Source: a bacterium (lineage in GTDB: Bacteria > KSB1 > UBA2214). From it: a DNA stretch of 49,906 nt. The position numbers and the translations under genes are program-made. Where the stretch lies: assembly GCA_029560815.1 (NCBI GenBank), contig JAKQKF010000245.1:1-49906 (forward strand), written 5' to 3'. Position 1 is the first letter of the stretch. Each line of letters begins with the position of its first letter. This document shows positions 1-8,698 of the stretch, piece by piece. Below the pieces are notes generated by a model. That model worked only from the letters and a program-made list of their open reading frames with translations, did no database searches and was not told where the DNA came from.

Positions 1-310
1 AAGAGGGGGGTTCCTGGGCATGCACAGCGCCCCCTGCGCCACGGAATGGGCGCAGAGGAGCAGTTGGCAAATGGGGAGCGGGCCGGGCTGTGTGATCAGA
101 CGCTCAAGCCCGGAGCATACGACAGGCCGCGAGGGGCGGCAATATATCTTTTGACTCCAACGGAAAATATTGTTAGATTATAAAGATTTTCTGATCCATC
201 AAGCTGCTGACACAGGCCGCTCTGTTTTATATTTCTCCGTTCTGCATCTGCGAAAAAACTGATCAATCATGGGGAGTTCTTTTCAGCCGAGTTAAAAACA
301 GGATGAAGCG
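1..310. other. Intergenic/left-edge region, no supported gene
   Basis: The first 310 bases hold no gene I can support. Plus-strand frame 1 is open from the window edge to a stop at 181-183 (about 60 codons), but its translation has no family motif and its composition is not clearly coding, so it could be the tail of an upstream gene or chance. From about 140 the sequence becomes AT-rich and carries a promoter-like element (separate entry). Confidence 0.4.
151..179 (+). promoter_or_regulatory. Candidate sigma70-type promoter for the acyltransferase gene
   Basis: TTGACT at 151-156 and TAGATT at 174-179 are separated by 17 bases, in the AT-rich segment upstream of the gene at 311. This predicts a leader of about 125 nt. 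It is a sequence match only. Confidence 0.4.
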
Positions 311-2041
311 ATGAAGGAGCTGGAGATTCGCGAGATCATAGCCTCCAGAGTCCCCGGTTTTTTGGGAAAATATCCGCTTTTTGTCGAACGCCTCGTCATC
401 CATTGCCTCGGCAGGCTGCTGCGGGAGGAGGAGATCAATTCCTGTATCCGCAAGCATGGCGAAGCCAGCGGGCTGGCTTTCATTGACGAGGTTTTCGAGG
501 AGTTCAATTTTTCCTATTTTCTCTCGAGCATCGACCGTAACAAAATCCCGTCGGAAGGCAAGCTCATTGTGGTCGCCAACCATCCCCTGGGTGCGCTTGA
601 CGGTCTGGCCCTGTTGCGCGCCATCAGTGATGTGCGGGCGGATACGAAGATCATTACCAACGATGTGCTGATGGTCTTTGAAAATCTCGCCTCCCTCTTC
701 CTCCCCTATAATGTCTTCTCGGCGCAAACCCAAAAGGAGCATGTGGCACGGATCGGGGAGTCCTTGCTGGCGGAAGAGGCGGTCCTTTTTTTTCCTGCCG
801 CGGAGGTCTCCCGGTTGACCTGGAAGGGCATTCGCGACCCCAAATGGCTCAATGGTCCCGTCTACTTTGCCAAAAAGTACGACGTGCCGGTTCTGCCGGT
901 CTACGTCAAGGGCAGAAATTCGCTCCTCTTTTATCTGGTCTCGCTGCTCAACAAGAAATTTTCCACGCTTCTGCTTCCCCGCGAGATCTTTAACAAGCAG
1001 GGCAAGTCGCTGCGTTTTATCGTCGGGGATCCCATCCCCGGCGCAGTCTTCAAGTCCAGCCTGATCAAGAGCAGAGTCATGACCCGGCTCCTGCGCAAGC
1101 AGACCTATCTGCTGGCGCGCAAAAAACGCTCCACCATATTCAAAACAGAAAAGACGATCATCCATCCGGTCGACCGCAAACAGATAAAAAGCGAGCTGGC
1201 CTCCTCCACCCTGCTCGGCAGAACCAGCGATGGTAAAAAGATTTTTCTGGTCGAATTTGAAGGGGCTCATCGGGTGATGCGGGAGATCGCCCGCCTGCGG
1301 GAGCAAACCTTCCGCAAGGTCGGCGAGGGGACGGGATTGAAACTGGACCTGGACCGGTTCGACCGTTATTACCAGCACATCGTGCTCTGGGATGATGACG
1401 CTCTCGAGATTATCGGCTCCTACCGGGTGGGCAACTGCCGCCAGGTCATCAGCGGGCACGGGCTCGACGGGCTTTATACCAACACCCTTTTCAAATACAG
1501 CCCGGCCGCAGTGCCGATTCTCGAAGAGGCCCTCGAACTCGGCCGCAGTTTTGTGCAGATCAAGTACTGGAAGAGCAATGCTCTGGATTATCTCTGGCAG
1601 GGTATCGGTGCCTATGTCGTCAACCATCCGGAGGTCAATTATCTGCTGGGTCCGGTGAGCATCAGCAATAACTACACCGAGCAGGCCAAGGAGCTGCTGG
1701 TCTATTTCTATCAGACCTGGTTTCCCGGCGATCCGGCGCTTGCACCCCATGTCAGTCCCTTCCGGATCTCGCAGCTTCACCAGGAGGAACTGGCCGCACT
1801 CTTCCCGCGCAGGGATTTTCGCGAGGAGCTGCGCAAGCTCAAGGATGCGCTCAAGGTGTTCGGCTTTTCCATCCCCGTGCTCTACAAGCAGTATTCCGAG
1901 CTGTGCGAGGAGGGCGGAATCTCCTTCATCGATTTCGGTGTCGACAAGGATTTCGGCGGCTGTGTCGATGGCCTGATCCTGGTCCATCTCGATAAACTTA
2001 AGCAGAACAAGCGGGAGCGCTACATCACCATCAACCAGTGA
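311..2041 (+). CDS. Two-domain acyltransferase (PlsC-like + OlsB/hemolysin-like N-acyltransferase), OlsF type
   Basis: This is a 576-residue membrane-associated acyltransferase. The N-terminal half is a PlsC/LPLAT domain with the catalytic HX4D motif in NHPLGALDG (about residues 92-100) and a second block, FFPAAEVSR (about 160), that replaces the usual FPEG-type motif. The C-terminal half (from about residue 320, REIARLREQTFRKVGEG) resembles the GNAT-like OlsB family, which transfers a 3-hydroxyacyl group from ACP to ornithine. The same arrangement occurs in OlsF enzymes, which make ornithine-type aminolipids from both steps in one chain. The amino-acid substrate cannot be read from the sequence. 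ATG 311 is preceded by AGGA at 300-303. The gene stands alone, with a strong promoter for the next gene just downstream. Confidence 0.8.
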   Translation: MKELEIREIIASRVPGFLGKYPLFVERLVIHCLGRLLREEEINSCIRKHGEASGLAFIDEVFEEFNFSYFLSSIDRNKIPSEGKLIVVANHPLGALDGLALLRAISDVRADTKIITNDVLMVFENLASLFLPYNVFSAQTQKEHVARIGESLLAEEAVLFFPAAEVSRLTWKGIRDPKWLNGPVYFAKKYDVPVLPVYVKGRNSLLFYLVSLLNKKFSTLLLPREIFNKQGKSLRFIVGDPIPGAVFKSSLIKSRVMTRLLRKQTYLLARKKRSTIFKTEKTIIHPVDRKQIKSELASSTLLGRTSDGKKIFLVEFEGAHRVMREIARLREQTFRKVGEGTGLKLDLDRFDRYYQHIVLWDDDALEIIGSYRVGNCRQVISGHGLDGLYTNTLFKYSPAAVPILEEALELGRSFVQIKYWKSNALDYLWQGIGAYVVNHPEVNYLLGPVSISNNYTEQAKELLVYFYQTWFPGDPALAPHVSPFRISQLHQEELAALFPRRDFREELRKLKDALKVFGFSIPVLYKQYSELCEEGGISFIDFGVDKDFGGCVDGLILVHLDKLKQNKRERYITINQ

Positions 2042-2094
2042 GCCTGACCCGGATTCCGCAAACAGAAAATCGGTTTTTTTATCCATTGATTGGG

Positions 2095-2123
2095 TTGACA
2101 TTCATTTAAAAAAGTGGTATTTT
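2095..2123 (+). promoter_or_regulatory. Strong sigma70-type promoter for the exported-protein block
   Basis: A perfect TTGACA (2095-2100) and TATTTT (2118-2123) are separated by exactly 17 bases in an AT-rich stretch between two GC-rich genes. The predicted transcript starts near 2130, about 30 nt before the TTG start at 2161. This is the best promoter match in the window and probably drives the gene block from 2161 onward. Confidence 0.65.
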
Positions 2124-2160
2124 ACATATCACTTTTTGGGCAGTAGAAGAGGACTCTCCC

Positions 2161-4434
2161 TTGCAAAACTTTTTACGAACCCTCTCCATTCTTCTTCTTT
2201 CAATTATTTTATGCGTACCGGCCGGTGCTCAGCCCACTCGCGACAACCGGCCGCGCAGCACGGCGCGCCTGCAAAAGAGCGCGATCGATGACTATTGGCA
2301 CTATCACAGCGCCGGCAATCTCGGGTTGACCGTGACCAATTATGGCGTAATCGGCGAGGGCTATAATAACGTCAACCAGCCCTCCTGTATGTACAAACTG
2401 CATGCTGATAATGCCCGGGATCAGATCGAACATATGTCTTTTGGAGGGTTATGGGTCGGCGGCCGCGGCGGCCCTGACGGCATGGTGCATGTCTCCACTG
2501 CCATCGTCGACGGGGTCTTTGAGGCCGGCGAGGAGGGCTTTGAATTCACCAACACGGCCTCCGCCGGCGACACCATCCGTGTCCGTTCGACCATCGTCAC
2601 CTCTCCCTATTTTTCACCTGAAGCCATCTCCCATCAGGATTTCGTCTCCACATTCAGCGACCTGAACACCCGCGTGCCGGGCACCGATTTCGAGATTCCC
2701 AATCATACGCCGCTCGGTTTGAGCGTTACGCTCGAGAGCTACGCCTGGAACTATCCCTATACCGACGCTTTTGTCATCCTCAACTATACCCTCACCAACG
2801 TCTCCCGGTACAGGATATCCGAACTCTATGCTGGCATCTGGGCCGACGCTGCGGTCGGCAACATGAACTATACCAGCATCTATGTCTCGGGCGGCGGCTG
2901 GTCGTGGTATGATAATTTCAACGGCTTCGACCAGGATTATGACATGGCCTACCAGTTCGACGCCGACGGCGATGACGGCTTTGCGGAGAGCTATTTCGGC
3001 CTCCGTTATCTGGGCTCCTCGCGGCGTCAGGATTCGGTGCAGGTCAACTATGATCAGTGGCGCTGGTCCTCGAGCTCTACCCTCGATTTTCCCGAGTACG
3101 TCATGCCCCTGACGGACGAAGGGCGTTATGAGGTGCTGCGCGGGCGGCACACGGGCAAGTATTACAACGATGTCACCAACGGCGGCATACCCACGGATCT
3201 CGCCAACCGCGGCAGCTGGATGCTGGTGCTGGGCGCCGGCTCGCTCGGCGATCTGGAGCCGGGTGCCTCCGCCCAGATCACCTTCGCGATTGTCTGCGGT
3301 CTCTGGGCAACCCGGGATGCCGCCGACTCGCCCGCCCGCCGCGCCAATCTGCGCCTCAATTCGGAGTGGGCCAAGATAGCCTATAATGGCGAGGATGTGG
3401 ACGGCGATGGCAAACTCGATCCCGATGAGGATGTCAACCGCAACGGGATCCTCGATGGCGAAGAGGATCTCTATCGCACCGAACTGGACCTCAATGGCAA
3501 CCGGCGCTGGGACGCCGGCGAGCCCATTTTCGGCGATGGCGACGGGGTGCTCGATATCGAAGAGGATGTCTACACCAACGCACTCAAAGGCATCGTCGCC
3601 GGCAACGGGGTCATTGACCGCTTTATCCTGCCCAGCCCGCCCCCCTCGCCCAATCTGCTGTTGATGCCGGGAGAGGGCGAGGTAACCCTTTTCTGGGATA
3701 ATGTGCCCGAGCTCTATGAGGACCCGATAACCCGGGAGATCGATTTCGAAGGCTATCGTGTCTACAGCTCGCCCAAGACAGCCGGATCCATGGAGGAGAG
3801 CACACTCCTGGCCGAATTCGACCGGATCAATGGCCTCAATTATGATACCGGCTTTACGGCCGTGCGCACCGATACCGTCATCGACGGCCACCGCTACCAC
3901 TATCGCTTCACCAATCGCGATCTGCTCTCGGGTTGGCCCGGCGAATACTGGTTCGCCGTCACGGCTTTCGACCGCGGCAACCCCAAGAACCGGCTGCCCA
4001 GTCTGGAGAGCTCCGTCCTGGAGAACAAGACCTATGCCATCGTCGGTTCGCCGGCGCGCAAGGCGGGCAGCAGCCTGCCGGTGGGGGTTTTTCCCAATCC
4101 CTACCGCGGCCAGGCGATATGGGATGGCGACAGCGACCGCCAGCAAATGCTCTGGTTTTTCAACCTCCCGGCCGAGGCCGAGGTGCGCATCTACACCCTG
4201 GCAGGCGATGTCGTCGATGAATTCATCCATCACGGCGCCACCTACAAGGGCGAGGACGTCGAGCTCATGCAGCAACGGATCGGCGGCAGCAATACGGTGC
4301 TGCCGGGCGGCCTGCACGCCTGGGACCTGATCTCCGCCTTCGACCAGGCTATCGCCACCGGACTCTATTTCTTCAGCGTCAAGGATCTGCAGAGCGGCGA
4401 AATTCAGACCGGCAAATTTGTTGTGATCAAATAG
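2161..4434 (+). CDS. Secreted protein with Ca-binding-like Asp repeats and C-terminal sorting-type (FlgD-like) domain
   Basis: A 757-residue exported protein of unknown function. Residues 1-23 form a signal peptide ending in AGA before Q. The central part is beta-rich with many aromatic and Asp residues. At about residues 412-475 there are four DxDxDG/DxNxNG-type loops (DVDGDGKLD, DVNRNGILD, DLNGNRRWD, DGDGVLD), which resemble EF-hand/dockerin or thrombospondin type 3 calcium loops. A fibronectin-like stretch follows. The last 90 or so residues (starting VFPNPYRG, ending KFVVIK) match the FlgD-like/type A sorting fold used for outer-membrane export in the FCB group. The start is TTG at 2161 with AGAGGA just upstream. 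It heads a run of exported-protein genes, so a surface role is likely. No enzymatic motif was found. Confidence 0.75.
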   Translation: MQNFLRTLSILLLSIILCVPAGAQPTRDNRPRSTARLQKSAIDDYWHYHSAGNLGLTVTNYGVIGEGYNNVNQPSCMYKLHADNARDQIEHMSFGGLWVGGRGGPDGMVHVSTAIVDGVFEAGEEGFEFTNTASAGDTIRVRSTIVTSPYFSPEAISHQDFVSTFSDLNTRVPGTDFEIPNHTPLGLSVTLESYAWNYPYTDAFVILNYTLTNVSRYRISELYAGIWADAAVGNMNYTSIYVSGGGWSWYDNFNGFDQDYDMAYQFDADGDDGFAESYFGLRYLGSSRRQDSVQVNYDQWRWSSSSTLDFPEYVMPLTDEGRYEVLRGRHTGKYYNDVTNGGIPTDLANRGSWMLVLGAGSLGDLEPGASAQITFAIVCGLWATRDAADSPARRANLRLNSEWAKIAYNGEDVDGDGKLDPDEDVNRNGILDGEEDLYRTELDLNGNRRWDAGEPIFGDGDGVLDIEEDVYTNALKGIVAGNGVIDRFILPSPPPSPNLLLMPGEGEVTLFWDNVPELYEDPITREIDFEGYRVYSSPKTAGSMEESTLLAEFDRINGLNYDTGFTAVRTDTVIDGHRYHYRFTNRDLLSGWPGEYWFAVTAFDRGNPKNRLPSLESSVLENKTYAIVGSPARKAGSSLPVGVFPNPYRGQAIWDGDSDRQQMLWFFNLPAEAEVRIYTLAGDVVDEFIHHGATYKGEDVELMQQRIGGSNTVLPGGLHAWDLISAFDQAIATGLYFFSVKDLQSGEIQTGKFVVIK

Positions 4435-4481
4435 ACACAATCCGGCGGGGGGTGCATCATTAGAATAGAAAGGAGTCTCTT

Positions 4482-7112
4482 TTGAAGAGAATGTTACTGG
4501 TTATGCTGCTGTGCACAGCCCTGGGAACCTCCTGGGCGGCGATCACCCCGATTCGGGACATTCAGTACACGACGGATGCCACCGGCGATTCTCCCCTCAA
4601 GGGACAGATCGTCACCATCAGCGGCGTGGTCACCGGCGAGATCTATGCCTTCAAGAACAACTACTATTATGTTCAGGACGCCAATGCTCCCTGGTCCGGG
4701 GTCAAGGTGTACGACAAGACCCACTTTGCCGCCCAGGGCGACCGCGTCACCCTGACCGGCAAGGTGGAAGAGTACAAGGGTGTCACCGAGATCACCACGG
4801 TGACCGAGTTCACCGTCGACTCTACCGGCACGACCTGGATCACCCCTATGATGGTGACAACCGGTGAAATAGCCACCGGCGCCGCCAACGCCGAAGCCTA
4901 CGAGGGTTGCCTCGTCCAGGTCGGCGCCTCCACCATCACCAATGCCAACCTCGGCTACGGCGAGTGGCAGATCGATGACGGCTCCGGCCCCTGCCGGGTC
5001 GACGACGAAACCAAGTACTATTTCCTTCCCGCCAACTATACAGCGGTCCAGTCGGTCACCGGCATCCTCGATTTCGCCAACGGCGATACCAAGATCGAGC
5101 CGCGCCTGGCCAACGATGTGGTGGAAGAGGGACCCTATACCCGTCTGCAGCGCATCCAGCAGGTGCGATACAGCGATCTGCTTAAAACCCCGACCCAGAA
5201 CAACCGGGATTTCAGTTATATGCTCGACGACACTGTGACCGTCAAGGGCATCGTCACGATGCCGACCGGCCTCTGCTACGCTCGCGAGGGCATTAAATTC
5301 ACTTTTGGCGAGCCGGAGGGCGGCCCCTGGTCGGCTATCCTCTCCTACAACCGGGATTCCACCGCATATCCCACTCTCTACGAGGGCGATGAGATCGAGA
5401 TGACCGGTTATCTCTATGAGTACAGCACCTCTCCCTCCAACATGACCGAATTTTTCATAACCAGCCCGATCAATATCCTCGACGCCGGCAAGCCCCTGCC
5501 CAAGGTCGATTCGCTCAAAACCGGCGACCTGCGCTGGCCGACCACGGCCGAACAGTGGGGCACGGTGATCGTGAAGGTGGGCAATACAGTGGTCACCAGC
5601 ATCACCCCGCAGTACGAGTTGTTCGAGGTTGATGATGGCAGCGGCGGCATTCTCGTCGATGACGAATCGGACAGCATGCGCGGCTATCCGGATCCGGCCC
5701 TCAAGTCGATGTTCAAATCGATCACCGGCTGGGTCTATCACCACTACGGCTCCTATGCCGATTCCTCCGCCTACAAGCTGGAGCCCCTCTACCGGGACTG
5801 GCTGGAGATCGGAGCCGCCGGCCTGAGCATCAAGAACACCGGTCGCAGTCTGGCCGCCCCCACGCCCGCGCAGGGTGTGACGGTGACGACCACGCTGGAC
5901 CCCGCGGCCATCGCCGCCGGCGCCAAGCTCTACTACAAGGTTAATGATGGCTCCTATTCCAGCCAGCCGATGGCCCTCAACGGAGGCGTCTACAGCGCCG
6001 AGATCCCCCCGCAGCCGGTCAACAGCCTGGTCAGCTATTACGTCGAAGCCACCGACAACACCGGCAAGCTGAGCTTTGATCCGCCCGATCAGGTAGCCGC
6101 CAACTATTCCTATGTCGTGCTGGAGGGCAATCCGACTCTGGCCCAGATCCAGTACACCCCCTGGCCCACCGCCGACAGCCCCTTCCAGGATTTCAATGTA
6201 GTAGTGGATGGCATTGTTACCGCTGATACGTTATTCTTCAGCAAGTACGGCGCCTACCCCATTCAGGATGCCGCCGGCGCCTGGAACGGCCTCTTCATTC
6301 TGGGCAATGTCCCCCGGCTGCAGCGCGGGGATCATGTCCGCGTCTATGGCAAGGTTGAGGATCACAACGAAGCCTATCTCTATAAATGGGAGGGCAACAC
6401 CCAGATCATCGCCGACAGCGTCAGGATCATCGCCAGAAATGAGGCCCTGCCCGAGATCGCCGCAGTGGCGACCAATGATCTGAAGGACAAGAGCTCTTCG
6501 GCCGAGTCGTACGAAGGAGTGCTGGTGAAGATCCACAATGCCACGCTCACGTCGGTCAATTCGTATGATGTGACCGTCGATGACGGCAGCGGCCCCTGTC
6601 TGCTCGATGCCGACGCTTTTATCGGCCGTGATCAGGATCCCAATCCCAATTTCTACATCAACCGGACCGCTCAACTGCTGATTGTCAACGGCGATACGGT
6701 CAGGATCGGCGACCAGATCAATGTGGCCCAAGGGATTTTCCTCTTCAGCTTCGGCACTCACAAGATCGAAATCCGCAACCTGGGTGACATCGGCACAGTG
6801 ACCGGCGTCAGGAATGCGGTGACAGCGCAGCCCCTCGAATTCGGTCTGGAGCAGAACTATCCCAATCCCTTCAATCCGGAGACGCGCCTCTACTTCCAGC
6901 TGCCGGCCTCTGAAGAGGTCAAGCTGATCATCTACAATACCCGCGGCCAGATTGTCCGCCATCTGGTCGAGAGCCGTTATGACGCAGGCCGCCACACCAT
7001 CAACTGGGACGGCCGCGACAATGCCGGCAACAGGGTGCCAACGGGCGTCTATGTCTATCGCATCAAGGCCGGCGACCATATCGCTGCGCGCAAGATGACC
7101 CTGGTTAAGTAA
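4482..7112 (+). CDS. Secreted multi-OB-fold protein with C-terminal type A sorting domain
   Basis: An 876-residue exported protein with a signal peptide (MKRMLLVMLLCTALGTSWA). It contains three homologous pairs of OB-like modules resembling the YhcR_OBF-like domains of secreted nucleases: about residues 24-215, 224-445 and 552-770. Each pair starts with an IQ(Q/Y)xxY-type strand and has a YEGxLVxV element plus a DDGSGPC/DDGSGGI element. An Ig-like insert lies at about 452-540. The C-terminus (about 787-876) has NYPNPFNPET followed by the FlgD-like sorting fold. No nuclease catalytic domain accompanies the OB modules, so binding (nucleic acid or glycan) is more plausible than cleavage. The TTG start at 4482 has AGGAG six bases upstream. 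It lies 47 bp after the previous gene, probably in the same transcript. Confidence 0.75.
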   Translation: MKRMLLVMLLCTALGTSWAAITPIRDIQYTTDATGDSPLKGQIVTISGVVTGEIYAFKNNYYYVQDANAPWSGVKVYDKTHFAAQGDRVTLTGKVEEYKGVTEITTVTEFTVDSTGTTWITPMMVTTGEIATGAANAEAYEGCLVQVGASTITNANLGYGEWQIDDGSGPCRVDDETKYYFLPANYTAVQSVTGILDFANGDTKIEPRLANDVVEEGPYTRLQRIQQVRYSDLLKTPTQNNRDFSYMLDDTVTVKGIVTMPTGLCYAREGIKFTFGEPEGGPWSAILSYNRDSTAYPTLYEGDEIEMTGYLYEYSTSPSNMTEFFITSPINILDAGKPLPKVDSLKTGDLRWPTTAEQWGTVIVKVGNTVVTSITPQYELFEVDDGSGGILVDDESDSMRGYPDPALKSMFKSITGWVYHHYGSYADSSAYKLEPLYRDWLEIGAAGLSIKNTGRSLAAPTPAQGVTVTTTLDPAAIAAGAKLYYKVNDGSYSSQPMALNGGVYSAEIPPQPVNSLVSYYVEATDNTGKLSFDPPDQVAANYSYVVLEGNPTLAQIQYTPWPTADSPFQDFNVVVDGIVTADTLFFSKYGAYPIQDAAGAWNGLFILGNVPRLQRGDHVRVYGKVEDHNEAYLYKWEGNTQIIADSVRIIARNEALPEIAAVATNDLKDKSSSAESYEGVLVKIHNATLTSVNSYDVTVDDGSGPCLLDADAFIGRDQDPNPNFYINRTAQLLIVNGDTVRIGDQINVAQGIFLFSFGTHKIEIRNLGDIGTVTGVRNAVTAQPLEFGLEQNYPNPFNPETRLYFQLPASEEVKLIIYNTRGQIVRHLVESRYDAGRHTINWDGRDNAGNRVPTGVYVYRIKAGDHIAARKMTLVK

Positions 7113-7123
7113 GATCAAATTCA

Positions 7124-7157
7124 TCAGGTCCGCCGGCGTTCAAGCCGGCGGACCTGA
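7124..7157 (+). terminator. Perfect 14-bp stem-loop after the OB-fold gene
   Basis: The arms at 7124-7137 and 7144-7157 are perfectly complementary (14 bp, GC-rich core) with a 6-base loop. The following bases (acggttttgg) are only moderately T-rich, so it may be a leaky intrinsic terminator or an mRNA-stabilising hairpin that sets different expression levels within the block. Confidence 0.5.
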
Positions 7158-7188
7158 ACGGTTTTGGATTCCAATTTGTTTTGTCCGG

Positions 7189-8691
7189 ATGAAAATGAAT
7201 TACAGACACGGCCTCCTGTTTCTCTTGCTGGCGCTCTTGACCGGGTGCGGGCTCAAGGATCCTTTCGGGGATGACCGCACTTCCCGGAAGCTGGGCAATC
7301 TGCCGCCGCAAACCCATCTCTTTCTTCATGTGACCCAGGAGCAGATCACCCGCAGCGATACGCTGTTCGACGGCACCATCCACACCCGGTTGTACACGAC
7401 CGGGCTGGATACCACACCCAGCCGTCAGATCGTTCACTGGTGGGGTGACGATCCGGACGGCACGGTGGCCGGATACTATTATCAGTGGGATTACCAGAGT
7501 GAGCCGGTCTTTACCACTGTGGAGTATGATACATTTTACGTCCCGATCCGCAGCCAGTATGATGAATTCACCCTCAAGGTCTGGGCGGTGGATGACCAGG
7601 GACTGGAGGATCCGACCCCGGCCCAGCTCCGTTTTCCGGTCTTCAACACGCCGCCTTCCATCTCTTTCCGGCTCAACTCGAATCCGGTGATTACCGGCAA
7701 TCCCAATGTCGTCGCCTATACTTTCCCGACGCGGACTTTTATCTGGGATGCCGCCGACGATGACGGCAAGGAGACCATCACTCATATCTATTATGCCCTT
7801 GACGACACCAGCAACTGGATTCCCCTGGCGGGGGATGCCGACCAGATCACCCTGCGGGATCTGGCTCCCGGCAGGCATCGCTTTTTCGTCAAGGCCCAGG
7901 ATATCTCCGGAGCGACCAGCTCGACCCTCTCCTTCCCCAATCCAGCCGATTCCAACATGCCGCTGCATTGGGAGGTCAAGCCGGTGCAGGGGGAAATTTT
8001 GCTGGTCAACGATTTCGCCCAGGACCAGAGTCTCTACCAGGTGCAGGGTTTCTATTCCCAAATTCTTGACCAGCTGGTCGGCCCGGAGGGCTATTCGGTC
8101 TGGGAGATCGGCTCGAACACCACACCGCTGATCAATTCGCAGAACGCCTTGCCCCACTCCTCGATCGATATCGAGGCCTATCTGGCCTATTTCAGCAAGG
8201 TGATCTGGTTCTCCCATCTCGGCCGTCCCCATTTGACCGCCGCCGGTCAGGGCATCACCCGTTTTGCCGGCCGGGGCGGCAAAATCTTTATCACCAACGG
8301 CAATGAGGAGACGCCGGACAGCACCTGGACCTTCACCAGTCTGGAGTCGGTCTATCGTCTCAATCCCGGCGGCCGTCTGTTGGCCGGAGTCAATATCCTC
8401 GCCAGCTTCGGCACTCCGAAGGATCCCCAGCTCGATCTCAGCCTCGAGAAGCTGATCGGCAACCGCGTTTCCGCCCTGGTTCCCGGGGCCGGCGCCGATG
8501 TGGTCCTGCGCATGGAACCCGACAGCACAGCCGCAGTCACGGTGCCCTACAAGGGATCACCGCCCGTCGCCCTCCGTTACATGATCGGCCCGGGAGAGTG
8601 CATCTACTGCTCCGTGCCGCTCCATCTTTGCAACGGCAACGCCAACATGACAGAATTTTTCAGGTATATCCTCTTTGAAGAGTTCAACTGA
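7189..8691 (+). CDS. Outer-membrane or periplasmic lipoprotein with fibronectin-like repeats, function unknown
   Basis: A 500-residue lipoprotein. The N-terminus has a hydrophobic signal followed by a lipobox, LLTGC (Cys about residue 20). Residues about 70-260 look like two Ig/fibronectin type III modules (WWGDDPDGTVAGYYYQWD and a second IWDAADDDG segment). From about residue 263 (GEILLVNDF) the protein changes to an alpha/beta pattern containing KVIWFSHLG and FAGRGGKIFITNG. This resembles the flavodoxin-like/ThuA-GATase-like folds that often follow such repeats, but I see no catalytic Cys-His pair. ATG 7189 lacks an obvious Shine-Dalgarno sequence; the ATG at 7195 is an alternative. The 3' end abuts the TonB receptor gene, suggesting that the two products work together at the outer membrane. 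Confidence 0.65.
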   Translation: MKMNYRHGLLFLLLALLTGCGLKDPFGDDRTSRKLGNLPPQTHLFLHVTQEQITRSDTLFDGTIHTRLYTTGLDTTPSRQIVHWWGDDPDGTVAGYYYQWDYQSEPVFTTVEYDTFYVPIRSQYDEFTLKVWAVDDQGLEDPTPAQLRFPVFNTPPSISFRLNSNPVITGNPNVVAYTFPTRTFIWDAADDDGKETITHIYYALDDTSNWIPLAGDADQITLRDLAPGRHRFFVKAQDISGATSSTLSFPNPADSNMPLHWEVKPVQGEILLVNDFAQDQSLYQVQGFYSQILDQLVGPEGYSVWEIGSNTTPLINSQNALPHSSIDIEAYLAYFSKVIWFSHLGRPHLTAAGQGITRFAGRGGKIFITNGNEETPDSTWTFTSLESVYRLNPGGRLLAGVNILASFGTPKDPQLDLSLEKLIGNRVSALVPGAGADVVLRMEPDSTAAVTVPYKGSPPVALRYMIGPGECIYCSVPLHLCNGNANMTEFFRYILFEEFN

Positions 8692-8698
8692 CAAGCCC

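Noticed and set aside
1..183. Open plus-strand frame at the left window edge as the tail of an upstream gene
   Set aside because: About 60 codons with no recognisable motif. It cannot be told from chance without the upstream sequence.
263..2101. Long minus-strand open frame opposite the acyltransferase gene
   Set aside because: It has no family motif and lies exactly opposite a gene with clear catalytic motifs. Long antisense frames are expected in GC-rich coding DNA.
2614..4440. Long minus-strand open frame opposite the first secreted-protein gene
   Set aside because: Low-complexity Ile/Val/Gly/Ala-rich translation with no motif. The plus strand has a signal peptide and a sorting domain.
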